Assembly: GCF_900105125.1 (NCBI RefSeq)
Contig: NZ_LT629750.1
Location: forward strand, 4,216,001 to 4,280,000
Direction: 5' to 3'
Length of the DNA stretch: 64,000 bases
From: Bradyrhizobium canariense
Lineage (GTDB): Bacteria; Pseudomonadota; Alphaproteobacteria; Rhizobiales; Xanthobacteraceae
Below, in pieces: positions 9,381-17,846 of the stretch (position 1 is the stretch's first letter; every line of letters starts with the position of its first letter). The position numbers and the translations under genes are program-made. A model generated the notes under the pieces. It was not told the origin of the DNA. It made no database searches and saw only the letters and a program-made list of their open reading frames with translations.

Positions 9381-10880
9381 TTATCGCGCCTGAACTTGCA
9401 CGACACTACCCGGTTTCTCGCCGTCGCCTTCGGCAATGACGAGGTAGCGCTTCTCGGAAGGCGTTGCATTGTCGACCAATTGCCGGATCGGCCCGGTGGT
9501 ATTCACGATCGCCGAGCCCGCCGGATTGGTCATGAACTTGGCGAGTGGTTGCAGCTGTCCGCTGCCGTCCTGGTTGGCCGCGAACGCGAGGACATACGGC
9601 TTCTTCGGCTCAAGCCCCGTGACCGAGGCCTGCAACACCTGGACTAGGCCCTGGTCGAACAGCGAGACGCTGGTCGGAGTTTTGGTCGCTGAACTGCCCG
9701 AAGAACCGGTCGTCGATCGTGGCGTCAGCAAAAGGTGAGCCGCCTGCCCCGCCAGACCCAGCGGCTGCAAATCCTGCTTGCCGTCGCCTTCAGGCACCGC
9801 GTTGGGCACATAAGTGATGGCTTGCGGCGCCTGTCCGATCGGAATCGTCGCGATGACCTTGTTGGTCATGGTGTCGATTGCGGTCAACGCATCGTCGTTT
9901 TCCAGACCGACATAGACCCGGCTACCGTCACCCGAAGGCCAGACGCCATGCGGCAGCTTGCCAACCGGAATAGTCGCAACCTGCTCGAAATTGTCGGTCC
10001 GGAACACCTTCACCTCGTTGAGACCACCGATCGTTACATAAGCAAACGTACCGTTGGCATTGTGCACGATATTGACGTGATTGCTGATCGGACCGGTATC
10101 GAGCGTCTTGATGATATCGAACGGCGGCTCGGCGTTGAACACCTGGGTCTTGCCGGTGTCCTTCAGCGTAAACCACACCTGTTTGCCATCGGGCGTCGCC
10201 GCAATATTGGGACAGAACGGACTGGCCTGCTGAACGCGTCCGACAATCTGATGGTCGGCAACGGTGACGACATCGGTCTCCGGATTGAACGACGAACAGA
10301 CATACCCGTACTTGCCGTCCGGCGAGAATATCTGCATGCCCGGGCCGTTCGGCGTCTTGATACGCGTCTTCTCCTCGAACGTCTTGCCGTCGAGCACCGA
10401 GACGTAATCCTCACCCCGCACCGTGACCCATACCTCGCTGCCGTCAGGCGTGAAGAAGGCTTCGTGCGGCGAGCGCCCGACATAGGTCGTGTGTTTCACC
10501 GCATTCGTCGCGGTATCGATGAAGGTGACCGAGTTCGAGCCGATCGACACTACCGCGATCGTCTTGTGATCCGGCGAAAAGCCCATGCCGTGGACCAGCA
10601 CCTGCCCCTTGTACAGCGGGCTGAAATTGCCTGGCTGCGGATCGCCAAGGCGAATGACGCCCAGCAGCTTGTTATCGCTCGGATCGGTGACCGACACCGT
10701 GTTGGAGAATTGCTCGGCCGCGTAGACGCGATCGCGATGGCTGAGCGGAATATCCGGCGCTGAAGCGGCGGCCGGCGCCTGCCCGGCCCAAGCCGCCGGC
10801 GAATATGTAAGGATTGTGCCCGCAACGCACGCGGAGACAAGACACGCAGAGAAAAGATAACGATTCATGTAACGATTCAT
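9381..10880 (-). CDS. Secreted YVTN-type beta-propeller protein
   Basis: An exported repeat protein of about 499 residues. A Sec signal peptide (YLFSACLVSACVAGTILTY, cleavage probably after AWAG) precedes seven or so propeller blades, each with an N-x-V-x-V-I/F-D motif such as NSVTFIDTATNAV, DYVSVLDGKTFEE and NEVKVFRTDNFEQ. The last 120 residues form a separate domain after a Thr/Ser-rich linker. The ATG at 10880 follows an AGGGG site 7 bases upstream; the upstream in-frame ATG at 10895 lies inside the overlap with the DUF305 stop. The first eight codons are a near-perfect tandem repeat (MNRYMNRY). It is coupled to the DUF305 gene. Function is unknown beyond a periplasmic binding or scaffold role. 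Confidence 0.85.
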   Translation of the reverse strand: MNRYMNRYLFSACLVSACVAGTILTYSPAAWAGQAPAAASAPDIPLSHRDRVYAAEQFSNTVSVTDPSDNKLLGVIRLGDPQPGNFSPLYKGQVLVHGMGFSPDHKTIAVVSIGSNSVTFIDTATNAVKHTTYVGRSPHEAFFTPDGSEVWVTVRGEDYVSVLDGKTFEEKTRIKTPNGPGMQIFSPDGKYGYVCSSFNPETDVVTVADHQIVGRVQQASPFCPNIAATPDGKQVWFTLKDTGKTQVFNAEPPFDIIKTLDTGPISNHVNIVHNANGTFAYVTIGGLNEVKVFRTDNFEQVATIPVGKLPHGVWPSGDGSRVYVGLENDDALTAIDTMTNKVIATIPIGQAPQAITYVPNAVPEGDGKQDLQPLGLAGQAAHLLLTPRSTTGSSGSSATKTPTSVSLFDQGLVQVLQASVTGLEPKKPYVLAFAANQDGSGQLQPLAKFMTNPAGSAIVNTTGPIRQLVDNATPSEKRYLVIAEGDGEKPGSVVQVQAR

Positions 10881-10891
10881 GGCAATACCCC

Positions 10892-11395
10892 TCATTTCAT
10901 CGGCATCATCGACATGCCGTCATGCGGCGTCGCTGCATGGTCTGACATTGTGGATAAAGGTTGGCTGGAAGAAACTTGCGTAGGGGCTGGTGCATCGGGC
11001 GACAGCGGCTGACCGAGCGCCAGATGCATGGCATTAATCTCCTGCTGCTGCTCGACGATGATTTCCTGAGCGATCCGGCGCAGCTGTTCGTTCGTGCCAT
11101 AGCGCAGTTCGGCTAACGCCATATCGATGGCGCCCTGATGATGCGGGATCATCATGGCTGCGAAATCGGCATCGATATCACCCGTGGGCTTCGCATCCAT
11201 GCCTTTCATCATCTTGTCCATGGCCGAATTGTTCTCGGCAAGGAAGGAAGCCTCGGCGGGATACTGGGTGGCCGCCGAAGCCGCAGGTGTCGCGCTGCTT
11301 TGAGCGCGCGTTGCTTGCAGTGAAAGCATCGCACATGAAATCGCAAAACCTGCGATCGATAGTGTCACGACGCGGACCGAAGTCGAACTGGTCAA
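10892..11395 (-). CDS. DUF305 family exported protein
   Basis: Small secreted protein with the DUF305 core. After a signal peptide (residues 1-31, ending near ATRAQ) there is AAMMIPHHQGAIDMA at about residues 81-95, then helix residues LRRIAQEIIVEQQQEI. The paired histidines and many methionines (including a Met-rich C terminus GMSMMPMK) suggest metal, possibly copper, binding. DUF305 is a ferritin-like four-helix family often linked to copper resistance. The start is TTG at 11395 with GGAG 6 bases upstream. It is the first gene of a two-gene leftward operon with the beta-propeller gene, overlapping that frame's upstream ATG. The metal link is inference. Confidence 0.85.
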   Translation of the reverse strand: MTSSTSVRVVTLSIAGFAISCAMLSLQATRAQSSATPAASAATQYPAEASFLAENNSAMDKMMKGMDAKPTGDIDADFAAMMIPHHQGAIDMALAELRYGTNEQLRRIAQEIIVEQQQEINAMHLALGQPLSPDAPAPTQVSSSQPLSTMSDHAATPHDGMSMMPMK

Positions 11396-11996
11396 TTTAC
11401 TCTCCGGTTGCTGGCCCCACCTGGCGAGACGGAAGCGGTAGCTTAATGTTTCTCCAACAGGGAATGAAGTTTGCGTGAACGTCCGAAACAGGATTCGGCC
11501 GCGACAGACAAAAAGAAAAACAACACTGGAATAAAACTGAATCAGGCTGTCGAGCTCAGGAACAAACCATCATCAAGAGCGAAGCCGCGCAGCCACCTTA
11601 GCACGATCGATCAAGGGCTTCCGCATGGAGATAAGTCAGCAGGGCTGTCGGCTTTTTCGCAAGTAATTCGAAGATACCAGAACCCGGAGCTCGGCGTGGC
11701 GCGCCCACTCTAAATTATAATTTAATATTCAATTCGGGTGCGGTGAAACGGTTTTTGCTTTGCCGACAAACCCAAATCAATCGCGTTGGCGCGATATTGG
11801 ACGTTTGACGGTCATTCATACCAAGCTGCGCGACAACCTTCTTTCGCAGCTTCGGTAACGAGACGATCGTTGCTTGCGAGTTCGAATATTCAGTCAGCCA
11901 TTTCATTGACTACAATTCGTTCGCCCGTAGGCTCTCAACGTCATTGACGGATGATCATCCGATCAAACCGAGAATTAAATAAGAGAGACTATGTGC
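11396..11996. other. 600-bp intergenic region, AT-rich in its right half
   Basis: Divergent spacer between the DUF305 operon (left) and the binding-protein gene (right). Base composition turns notably AT-rich from about 11.69 to 11.98 kb compared with the flanking genes. Two short open frames (11471-11713 plus, 11715-11906 minus) have no recognisable domain and I do not call them. A 14-bp perfect palindrome at 11948-11961 is listed separately. Confidence 0.6.
11948..11961. promoter_or_regulatory. 14-bp perfect palindrome upstream of the orphan binding protein
   Basis: CGGATGATCATCCG is its own reverse complement. It begins 49 bp before the chosen ATG and directly follows a TTGAC sequence. 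Its size and position fit an operator or activator site for the downstream gene. No regulator gene sits next to it except the truncated AraC remnant. Confidence 0.35.
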
Positions 11997-12986
11997 ATGA
12001 ATACGATCGAATCTGAAGCCAGAGTGCATAGGCGCCTTCGCATTATCGGCGCCACGCTGTTTGGAGCCCTATTGGGATTTGCACTGACGGCGGCGGCGCT
12101 GGCATCTGACGTCGTCACGCTTCGCGTTGGCGACCAGAAGGGCGGCAATCGCTCCTTGCTGGAAATTGCCGGGCTCGCCCAAGATCTTCCTTACAAGATC
12201 GAATGGTCCGAATTTCCAGCGGCGGCGCCGATTCTCGAAGCGCTGAACGCGGGCGCGCTGGACGTTGGCTATACCGGAGATCTGGCTTTCCTCACGGTCG
12301 ACGCTGCGGGCGCACCGATCAAAGCTATCGGCGGGACCCGGGCCGACGCCCGGACGCAAGCCATTTTGGTGCGCAACGATTCTCCAATCAAAAGCATCGC
12401 CGATCTCAAGGGAAAGCGATTGGCCGGAACGCGCGGAGGCTGGGGCCAATTCCTGATCGACGCGACGCTGGAGAAGGCAGGACATAAAATCGACGACGCC
12501 ACATTCGCGCCACTAGGCCCGGTGGATGCCAAGATTGCACTCGTTGCCGGCTCCATCGATGGCTGGGCGGTCTGGGAGCCCTATGTTTCCTATGCGACGA
12601 TCAAGGATCATGCGCGGATCGTCGCCGACGGCGAAGGCTTGACACCCACGATCACTTTCATTGTTGCTTCCGATCAGGCCATCGCGATCAAGCGAGCCGC
12701 CGTGCAGGATTTGGTGCAGAGGCTCAACAAGGCACGGCTATGGTCGCTGGATCATCTTGGCGAATATGCCAAGGCTACCGCCGATCTGACCAAACTTCCC
12801 GAGGACGTGCTGCTCAGCGCCTATACCGCGCAGCGGACCAGTCCGATCGTGATCGATGCAGGCATCGTCAAGGAGGTTCAGGAGGCCTCCGATCGAGCCA
12901 CCCGATACGGCATTCTTTCCAAGACGCTCGACGTAAGCAAAGCGGTCGATCGCAGCTTCACGGCAGCGGCTGCCGGGTCTAACTAG
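11997..12986 (+). CDS. ABC transporter substrate-binding protein, SsuA/TauA/NrtA type (orphan)
   Basis: Periplasmic binding protein of the aliphatic sulfonate/taurine/nitrate class. It has a signal peptide (hydrophobic LRIIGATLFGALLGFALTA, cleavage near ALAS), then TLRVGDQKGGN, LNAGALDVGYTGDLAF, IADLKGKRLAGTRGGWGQF and DGWAVWEPYVS, all hallmark blocks of SsuA. About 329 residues is normal. An AGAGAG site fits the ATG at 11997 better than the ATG two codons earlier. No permease or ATPase gene is next to it, so it must use a transporter encoded elsewhere or be a relic. The ligand is probably a sulfonate or related anion, but this is inferred from the family. Confidence 0.87.
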   Translation: MNTIESEARVHRRLRIIGATLFGALLGFALTAAALASDVVTLRVGDQKGGNRSLLEIAGLAQDLPYKIEWSEFPAAAPILEALNAGALDVGYTGDLAFLTVDAAGAPIKAIGGTRADARTQAILVRNDSPIKSIADLKGKRLAGTRGGWGQFLIDATLEKAGHKIDDATFAPLGPVDAKIALVAGSIDGWAVWEPYVSYATIKDHARIVADGEGLTPTITFIVASDQAIAIKRAAVQDLVQRLNKARLWSLDHLGEYAKATADLTKLPEDVLLSAYTAQRTSPIVIDAGIVKEVQEASDRATRYGILSKTLDVSKAVDRSFTAAAAGSN

Positions 12987-13004
12987 CCAAGGCTTCAATC
13001 ACGG

Positions 13005-13232
13005 ATGGAAAAAGGCCAGCAATCATTTGCGGCCCTTTTCATCGTCGCGCGCGCGAGTTCGAGTCTACGCGTCGAGGCCGCCCGGCTGATGATGGAGCAA
13101 GGCCGCCATTCGATGGACGTGATTGCGGACGAAACCGGCTTTGGCGATAGAGAACGGATGCGCCGGTCGTTCCTGAGGACCCTCGGGCAGCCGCCGCAGA
13201 CCATTCGCCGGAATTCGAGGGCCGCGGCCTAG
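13005..13232 (+). pseudogene. Truncated AraC/GlxA-type regulator, C-terminal HTH remnant
   Basis: Only the last part of an AraC-family DNA-binding domain remains. RVEAARLMMEQGRHSMDVI ends the first helix-turn-helix, and ADETGFGDRERMRRSFLR followed by LGQPPQTIRR is the second. That final helix pattern is typical of the GlxA/FtrA subgroup. The sensing domain and most of the first HTH are gone; only about 20 unrelated residues precede the match. At 75 codons it is too short to act as a normal AraC protein, so I treat it as a remnant left by deletion. Confidence 0.7.
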
Positions 13233-13311
13233 ACGTGCCCCGCGCGGGCACGAAAGACAGCCGCGCGCGAGGCCTCCACACCCCTCTCCTGCAACAGTAT
13301 TATTTGTCCTG

Positions 13312-13851
13312 TTAGGTGGATTTGCGCTGAACTCGACGCGCGCTCTTCGGTTTGACCTTTGCGGGCCCGGACTGATCGCCAAATCGCTTTCGGTTGAAAG
13401 GCACGGCGCCGGCTCCCGGAACAATCTCGATATCCTCGAGCTGCAGCGGCTTGCCTCGCGCCGACAGCAGCGGCGGATATTCGATTTGCCGCCCGCTGCT
13501 ACGATCCTTGAAAACCACCTGCGGCCCCGCTGGCTCCGCAAGCCAGTCATCACCCCATTTCTTGAGTGCGAGGTAAGTCGGGAGAAAGTCGTGCCCCTTC
13601 TCGGTCAAGACATATTCGTAGCGGCCGCCGTGCTCCGGCAACGGCACGCGCGTCATCATGCCGAGATCAACGAACTTCTTCAGCCGCGCGCTGAGAATGT
13701 TCGGCGCGACGCCCAGATAGTATTGAAACTCATCGAACCGCCTGATGCCATAATAGGCTTCCCGAAGCAGCAGGATCGACCAGCGGTCGCCGACCACCTC
13801 CATGGCACGCGCGATCGAGCATTCCTTGTTGAAAGAACGGGAACGCTTCAC
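13312..13851 (-). CDS. HxlR-family winged-helix transcriptional regulator
   Basis: DNA-binding regulator of the HxlR/MarR-like class. The winged helix spans about residues 10-100: CSIARAMEVVGDRWSILLLR, then RRFDEFQYYLGVAPNILSARLKKF (recognition helix), then the wing HGGRYEYVLTEKG. A basic tail (KPKSARRVQRK) follows a short Pro-rich region. At 179 residues it is longer than classic HxlR because of the C-terminal extension. It starts at GTG 13851. It lies downstream of and on the same strand as the CoA transferase/enoyl-CoA hydratase pair, 109 bp away, so it may be cotranscribed with them and control them. A second HxlR gene sits at 29.6 kb. Confidence 0.88.
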   Translation of the reverse strand: MKRSRSFNKECSIARAMEVVGDRWSILLLREAYYGIRRFDEFQYYLGVAPNILSARLKKFVDLGMMTRVPLPEHGGRYEYVLTEKGHDFLPTYLALKKWGDDWLAEPAGPQVVFKDRSSGRQIEYPPLLSARGKPLQLEDIEIVPGAGAVPFNRKRFGDQSGPAKVKPKSARRVQRKST

Positions 13852-13960
13852 ATTGTATCTCGCAGTTTCGGTTTCTCGCGGTCTGGTTACTCGGCGATTC
13901 CGGATGGCTTATAGCAGCAGACCAGTGCCTTTCGCCTATCCCTTTCGCGGTGGCGTGCAA

Positions 13961-15226
13961 TCAAGCCGCCCGCCCCGCAGGCTCCGATGGTTTGACCGCG
14001 GCCTCGGGCTCATGCACGCGACGGTGCGTAACCAGCGCTCCGATCTCGGACAGCCTCTGCAACTCGGGCTCGCTCACGCCCAGTTCGCGAAACACCTCCC
14101 TGTTGTGTTCGCCCTGGAAAGCCGGCGTACCGATCGGCGTCAGCTCATCTCTGGAAAAGTGCCAAGGCCGCCCCGGCAACTTATATTCGCCGCCGCTGCG
14201 GTCCGGAACGAGCTGGACTGCACCCCAGTAATCGCTCCAATCCGACTTTGACAGTTCCTTGATCGAGCGGATCTCACCCATCGCGATCTTGGCTTCATCG
14301 AATTGCGCGTCGAGCGTCGCCATGTCAGGGAAAGTCAGCATCCAGGACTGGATGATCTGGTGCAGCGCGCCGAAGTTCAGCCGGCGCGCCGCGGCGTTCG
14401 AAAACCGCGGGTCGTCCATCAAATCGACACGTCGCATCGCGCGCAGCCAGGACGGAAACGTCCGGCTGCCGACAATGCTGGTGGCGACAGTGAAGTGTTC
14501 GCCCTGCGGTCCCGTGAAGAAGGAACAATCGGTGGCGCCGAGCACTGCGGGCTCCGCTCCGATGTCGTCATCCGACAGATCGACATGCGCGCGTTCGTTG
14601 ACCGCAAGCAGGGTCGCGGCCATCGCGACGTCGATGTATTGTCCCTGTCCCGTCGTTTGCCGGCTGTTGAGCGCCGCGAGGATGGCAATGACCGCCTGCA
14701 ACCCGGCATAGACGTCGGCATGCGACAGGCTGTCGGTACGCGGCTCCTTCAAGGCCTCGCCATAATGGCGCACGCTATTCTCGGTGAAACCTGCCTCGGC
14801 CTGTACGGTCGGCGCGTAAGCCATCCGGCTGCGCCAGGGGCCGCCCTGGCCGTAACCGGTGATCGATGCGTAGATCAGCCGGGGGTTGCGCTTCGACAGG
14901 GTTTCGTAATCAAGACCGAAGAAGCCAAGCGTCCCCGCACGAAAATTCTCCACCACGACATCGGCGGTATCGCAGAGCTTCAATGCCAGATCATGTGCGC
15001 CGGGAATGTTCAGATTGATGCTGACGTTGCGCTTGCCGGCGTTCTGCTGGGCATAATAGCCCGACATACCGTCCGTCGACGGAAACGCAAAGCGCGAGAC
15101 ATCCGGGCTTGGCGGTTCAATCTTGATCACCTCGGCGCCGAGGTCCTGCAATGTCCGCGCGCACAGCGGGCCTGCAAGCACGCGGGAGAAGTCGACGACG
15201 CGAATTCCGCTGAGAGGGCCGCTCAT
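13961..15226 (-). CDS. CaiB/BaiF-family CoA transferase
   Basis: Class III CoA transferase that moves CoA between carboxylic acids through a covalent aspartyl intermediate. The N terminus is the family signature (GIRVVDFSRVLAGPLCARTL, then LGAEVIKIEPP), with FRAGTLGFFGLDYETLSKRNP and SITGYGQGGPWR following. The probable catalytic aspartate lies in SHADVYAGLQA, followed by TGQGQYIDVAM. At 421 residues it is full length. It starts 2 bp after the enoyl-CoA hydratase stop, so the two are a tight operon. A role in activating the substrate of the island by CoA exchange is likely; the acid used is unknown. Confidence 0.9.
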   Translation of the reverse strand: MSGPLSGIRVVDFSRVLAGPLCARTLQDLGAEVIKIEPPSPDVSRFAFPSTDGMSGYYAQQNAGKRNVSINLNIPGAHDLALKLCDTADVVVENFRAGTLGFFGLDYETLSKRNPRLIYASITGYGQGGPWRSRMAYAPTVQAEAGFTENSVRHYGEALKEPRTDSLSHADVYAGLQAVIAILAALNSRQTTGQGQYIDVAMAATLLAVNERAHVDLSDDDIGAEPAVLGATDCSFFTGPQGEHFTVATSIVGSRTFPSWLRAMRRVDLMDDPRFSNAAARRLNFGALHQIIQSWMLTFPDMATLDAQFDEAKIAMGEIRSIKELSKSDWSDYWGAVQLVPDRSGGEYKLPGRPWHFSRDELTPIGTPAFQGEHNREVFRELGVSEPELQRLSEIGALVTHRRVHEPEAAVKPSEPAGRAA

Positions 15227-15228
15227 GA

Positions 15229-16026
15229 TCAGCGCCCCACGAATTTGGCAAGGCCAGGACCGTTCTTGCGGAACGAGGCGAGGCCGGCTTTCAGATCTTC
15301 CGACGCCCAGATCGGCGCCTGCACCCTTGCCATCGCTTCGTCGGCGGCGGCCACACCATCATTGACGGCGATATGGGCGAGCTCCTTGGTCGCGGCGTGG
15401 GCCAGCGTCGGACCTTGCGCGAATTCCTCGGCGATCGCCATCGTCGCCTTTTCCAGAGATTCTTCCGGAACCGTGAGATTGATCAGGCCCCACTTCTCCA
15501 GCGTCGGCGCGTCATAGCGACGCGCGAGCATGGACATCTCCTTGGCGCGCAACGCGCCGATACGCTGGACCTGACGCTGAATGCCGCCGAGCAATGGATG
15601 CAGCCCAAGCGTCGCCTCCACCGAACCGATCTTCGCTGAATTAGCCGCGATGACGTAGTCACAAGATAGCGCCAGTTCGAGACCACCGCCGAGGCACACG
15701 CCATGGACACTCGCGATCAACGGGATCGGCAGCAATTCCATGAAACGGAGAAACTCCACTCCGTTCAGGCGACGGTTTTCGTTGCCTGAATCTCCGCTAC
15801 CCTGCTCCACACGCTTGTCGAAAATATCGAGATCGGCGCCGGCGGAGAAATGCCGAAGGCCGCTGCGCAGGACAATCGCACGGCTGCCGGCGTCTCTCGC
15901 CGCTTCGATCTGTTCAACGATGGCATTGATGAGCTTCGGTCCCAGCAGGTTGTAGGGACGATAAACCATGGTCAATACGGAAATATTGCCGCGCTGCTCG
16001 CGCGTAATGAGTGCATCCTCAGACAC
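15229..16026 (-). CDS. Enoyl-CoA hydratase/isomerase family protein
   Basis: Crotonase-fold protein. The oxyanion-hole segments are visible as LRHFSAGADLDIF (about residues 57-69) and ASVHGVCLGGGLELALSCDY (about 105-124), followed by GSVEATLGLHPLLGG. The glutamate in GSVEATLG matches one of the two hydratase catalytic positions; the other (in GLELALS) is also present. The start is GTG 16026, chosen because GGAGG lies 6 bases upstream. It is first in a two-gene operon with the CoA transferase. A 13-bp near-perfect inverted repeat 60-100 bp upstream is a probable operator. Confidence 0.9.
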   Translation of the reverse strand: MSEDALITREQRGNISVLTMVYRPYNLLGPKLINAIVEQIEAARDAGSRAIVLRSGLRHFSAGADLDIFDKRVEQGSGDSGNENRRLNGVEFLRFMELLPIPLIASVHGVCLGGGLELALSCDYVIAANSAKIGSVEATLGLHPLLGGIQRQVQRIGALRAKEMSMLARRYDAPTLEKWGLINLTVPEESLEKATMAIAEEFAQGPTLAHAATKELAHIAVNDGVAAADEAMARVQAPIWASEDLKAGLASFRKNGPGLAKFVGR

Positions 16027-16087
16027 GACGTACCTCCATTTTTCGACGCGGGGACGCGCCCCAATCTTCTTTGTTTCAGTCAGCCTA

Positions 16088-16118
16088 CAAGATGACTTGC
16101 GTTTTGCAATTCATCTTG
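16088..16118. promoter_or_regulatory. Long inverted repeat, candidate operator
   Basis: The left arm CAAGATGACTTGC (16088-16100) and the right arm GCAATTCATCTTG (16106-16118) are reverse complements except at one position, around a 5-base centre. It lies 60-90 bp upstream of the leftward enoyl-CoA hydratase gene and about 140 bp past the stop of the next operon. No U-run follows on either strand, so an operator is more likely than a terminator. The neighbouring HxlR regulator (13.3-13.9 kb) is a candidate ligand; this is inference. Confidence 0.45.
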
Positions 16119-16256
16119 ATTGATTAAATGATCACTTTCATTTCATGCGGCATCGCCCGCGGCCTGCGCAAATCGCACGGCGTCCGCGACAGCAGCGCGA
16201 TCAGTTCTGTCTGATTGCTAGGTTGATCAGCGCTGTTTTAACTGGACGATCGCGAT

Positions 16257-17030
16257 TTATCCGCCGACCTTCGAAAAATCAGGCTTACGACGCTCGGCAA
16301 ATGCTGCGAAGGCCTCGCGCGCTTCCCCGGTCTGCAGACGCTCGCGAAACAATGCGCTTTCCCGGCTGATTTGAGCCGCGATCTTGTCCATGTCGCGCAT
16401 CAGCGCTTTGGTGTGGCTGAGCGAGCCCGCCGGCCGCTTGGTCAGCGCTTCGGCAGCCGCCCGGGCCCTGGCGCGCAACTCCGCGGCCGGAACCACGGCA
16501 TTGGCCAAACCGCAAGCCAATGCGGTGGCTGCATCGAGAGGTTCACCCAGCGCAAACATGGCGTAGGCTCGGACGTGCCCGATCCGCGCCGGCAAAAGCC
16601 AGCTCGATGCCGCCTCCGGAACCAGCGCCAGATTCACAAACGGCGTCATCAGCTTGGCGCTGTCGGCAAGAAACACGAGATCACAATGCAGCAGCATCGT
16701 CGTGCCGACACCAACCGCGTTGCCTTGCACAGCGGCAATGAGCGGGCGGGTCGCCTTGCCGAGATTGCTGATAAATCGAAATGCTTCGCTCTCGCCGGTG
16801 TCCTTGCCGTTGGCCTGAGCGCTGAAATCGGCAAGGTCGTTTCCGGCGGTAAAACTATCCCCGTCGCCCTGGAATAGAATCACCCGCACGGCCGGATCTT
16901 TCTCCGCGCGCTCCAGCCCATCCGACAAGGCGCTGTACATCGCGTTGCTCAAGGCGTTCTTTTTGTCAGCGCGAGCCAGCGTCAACGTCATGATGCCTTC
17001 GGCCAATTCGGTTTTCACATGTTCAGTCAT
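16257..17030 (-). CDS. Enoyl-CoA hydratase-like protein
   Basis: Crotonase family, 257 residues. The CoA-binding loop and oxyanion motif are GDSFTAGNDLADF and AAVQGNAVGVGTTMLLHCDL. The canonical hydratase glutamate of GG-x-E-L is replaced here (VGVGTTMLL). The second position (FVNLALVPEAASSWLLP) keeps the E-A-A-S form typical of enoyl-CoA isomerase-like or PaaG-like members. It may therefore isomerise rather than hydrate. The ATG at 17030 has AAGAGG 5 bases upstream; a longer upstream frame has none. It is the last gene of a nine-gene leftward unit that begins with the acyl-CoA ligase at 25.8 kb. Confidence 0.88.
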   Translation of the reverse strand: MTEHVKTELAEGIMTLTLARADKKNALSNAMYSALSDGLERAEKDPAVRVILFQGDGDSFTAGNDLADFSAQANGKDTGESEAFRFISNLGKATRPLIAAVQGNAVGVGTTMLLHCDLVFLADSAKLMTPFVNLALVPEAASSWLLPARIGHVRAYAMFALGEPLDAATALACGLANAVVPAAELRARARAAAEALTKRPAGSLSHTKALMRDMDKIAAQISRESALFRERLQTGEAREAFAAFAERRKPDFSKVGG

Positions 17031-17121
17031 GATCGCCTCTTTCGGATCTGGCCTTCTCGGCCGGTCGCGTTTACGCATTCGTGTTTCAGGCTCGTACCGC
17101 TGCGACCCCTGCGCTTCAATC

Positions 17122-17826
17122 TCACCACTTTTCGCCGAACGGACGAAGCTCGGTCAGAAATGACCATGCCGAGCGATCCTGATTATGGAGGTGCCACAAT
17201 TCGTCGGCGATTGCAGATGGCTTGATGAAGAACTCATCAGGCGCTTCGCGCAGACGTTCGCGCATGCGCGGCACATCGATCACGGCATCGATGAGCACGT
17301 AGGCAACGTGGATACCGCGCGGTCCGAGGTCGCGTGCGATCGATTCCGATAGAATGCGCTGGGCGGCCTTGGTCGGCGCGAAGCCGGAAAAATTTGCCTT
17401 GCCGCGAATGGCGGAAGTGTTGCCGGTGACCAGGATCGTGCCTTTGCCTGCCTTGATCATATCCGGCGCGACTTCGCGCGCCAGATACAACAGACCCATG
17501 ACATTCACCTGAAAATTCCGATCGAGCATCTGCGGGTCGATTTCGAGAAACGTTCCCCACCCTCCTCCCACTGCGTTATGGATGAGGGCATCGGGAGCGC
17601 CGTACAATTTGCGCACATTCGCGACGGTGTCGGCGACCTGGCTTTCGTTCGAAACATCGCAGATCATCGCATGAGTATCCGGAAGCTCCTGCTCAAGCTC
17701 GCGGATGCGCTCCGGCGAGCGGGCCAGGGCGATCACGCGAAATCCACCGCGGGCGAAACGCCGGACGATCGCGGACCCGGTGCCGGGGCCGACACCCGTA
17801 ACAATGGCAATGGGCTTGTCAGTCAT
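17122..17826 (-). CDS. Atypical SDR-family protein lacking catalytic Ser and Tyr
   Basis: Rossmann-fold SDR with an N-terminal nucleotide motif VTGVGPGTGSA (residues 9-19) and HNAVGGG in place of NNAG. At the active site the usual Tyr of YxxxK is Phe149 (FAPTK, with Lys153 kept), and the Ser position 13 residues before it is Asn136. The C terminus LTELRPFGEKW is shared with two other SDR-like proteins in this island. At 234 residues the fold is complete. Without Ser and Tyr, ordinary alcohol/ketone chemistry is unlikely; it may bind a CoA intermediate, act as a partner subunit, or use another mechanism. It sits between two enoyl-CoA hydratase genes in the same unit. Confidence 0.85.
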   Translation of the reverse strand: MTDKPIAIVTGVGPGTGSAIVRRFARGGFRVIALARSPERIRELEQELPDTHAMICDVSNESQVADTVANVRKLYGAPDALIHNAVGGGWGTFLEIDPQMLDRNFQVNVMGLLYLAREVAPDMIKAGKGTILVTGNTSAIRGKANFSGFAPTKAAQRILSESIARDLGPRGIHVAYVLIDAVIDVPRMRERLREAPDEFFIKPSAIADELWHLHNQDRSAWSFLTELRPFGEKW

Positions 17827-17846
17827 GAAGATGGCCTCGCTATCGC

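Noticed and set aside
9735..10763. 342-codon open frame on the plus strand
   Set aside because: Opposite the beta-propeller gene, rich in Arg and Asp as expected of antisense frames.
11471..11906. Two short open frames (80 and 63 codons)
   Set aside because: No ribosome site, domain or codon pattern to support them; left as intergenic.
13234..13252. Hairpin CGTGCCC / GGGCACG after the AraC remnant
   Set aside because: Short stem with no U-run on either strand, so not supported as a terminator.
14303..15517. 404-codon open frame on the plus strand
   Set aside because: Lies opposite the CoA transferase and hydratase genes, which have clear family motifs; shadow frame.
16088..16118. Inverted repeat as a terminator of the hydratase operon
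   Set aside because: No U-run follows on either strand and it lies about 140 bp past the nearest stop; kept as an operator candidate.
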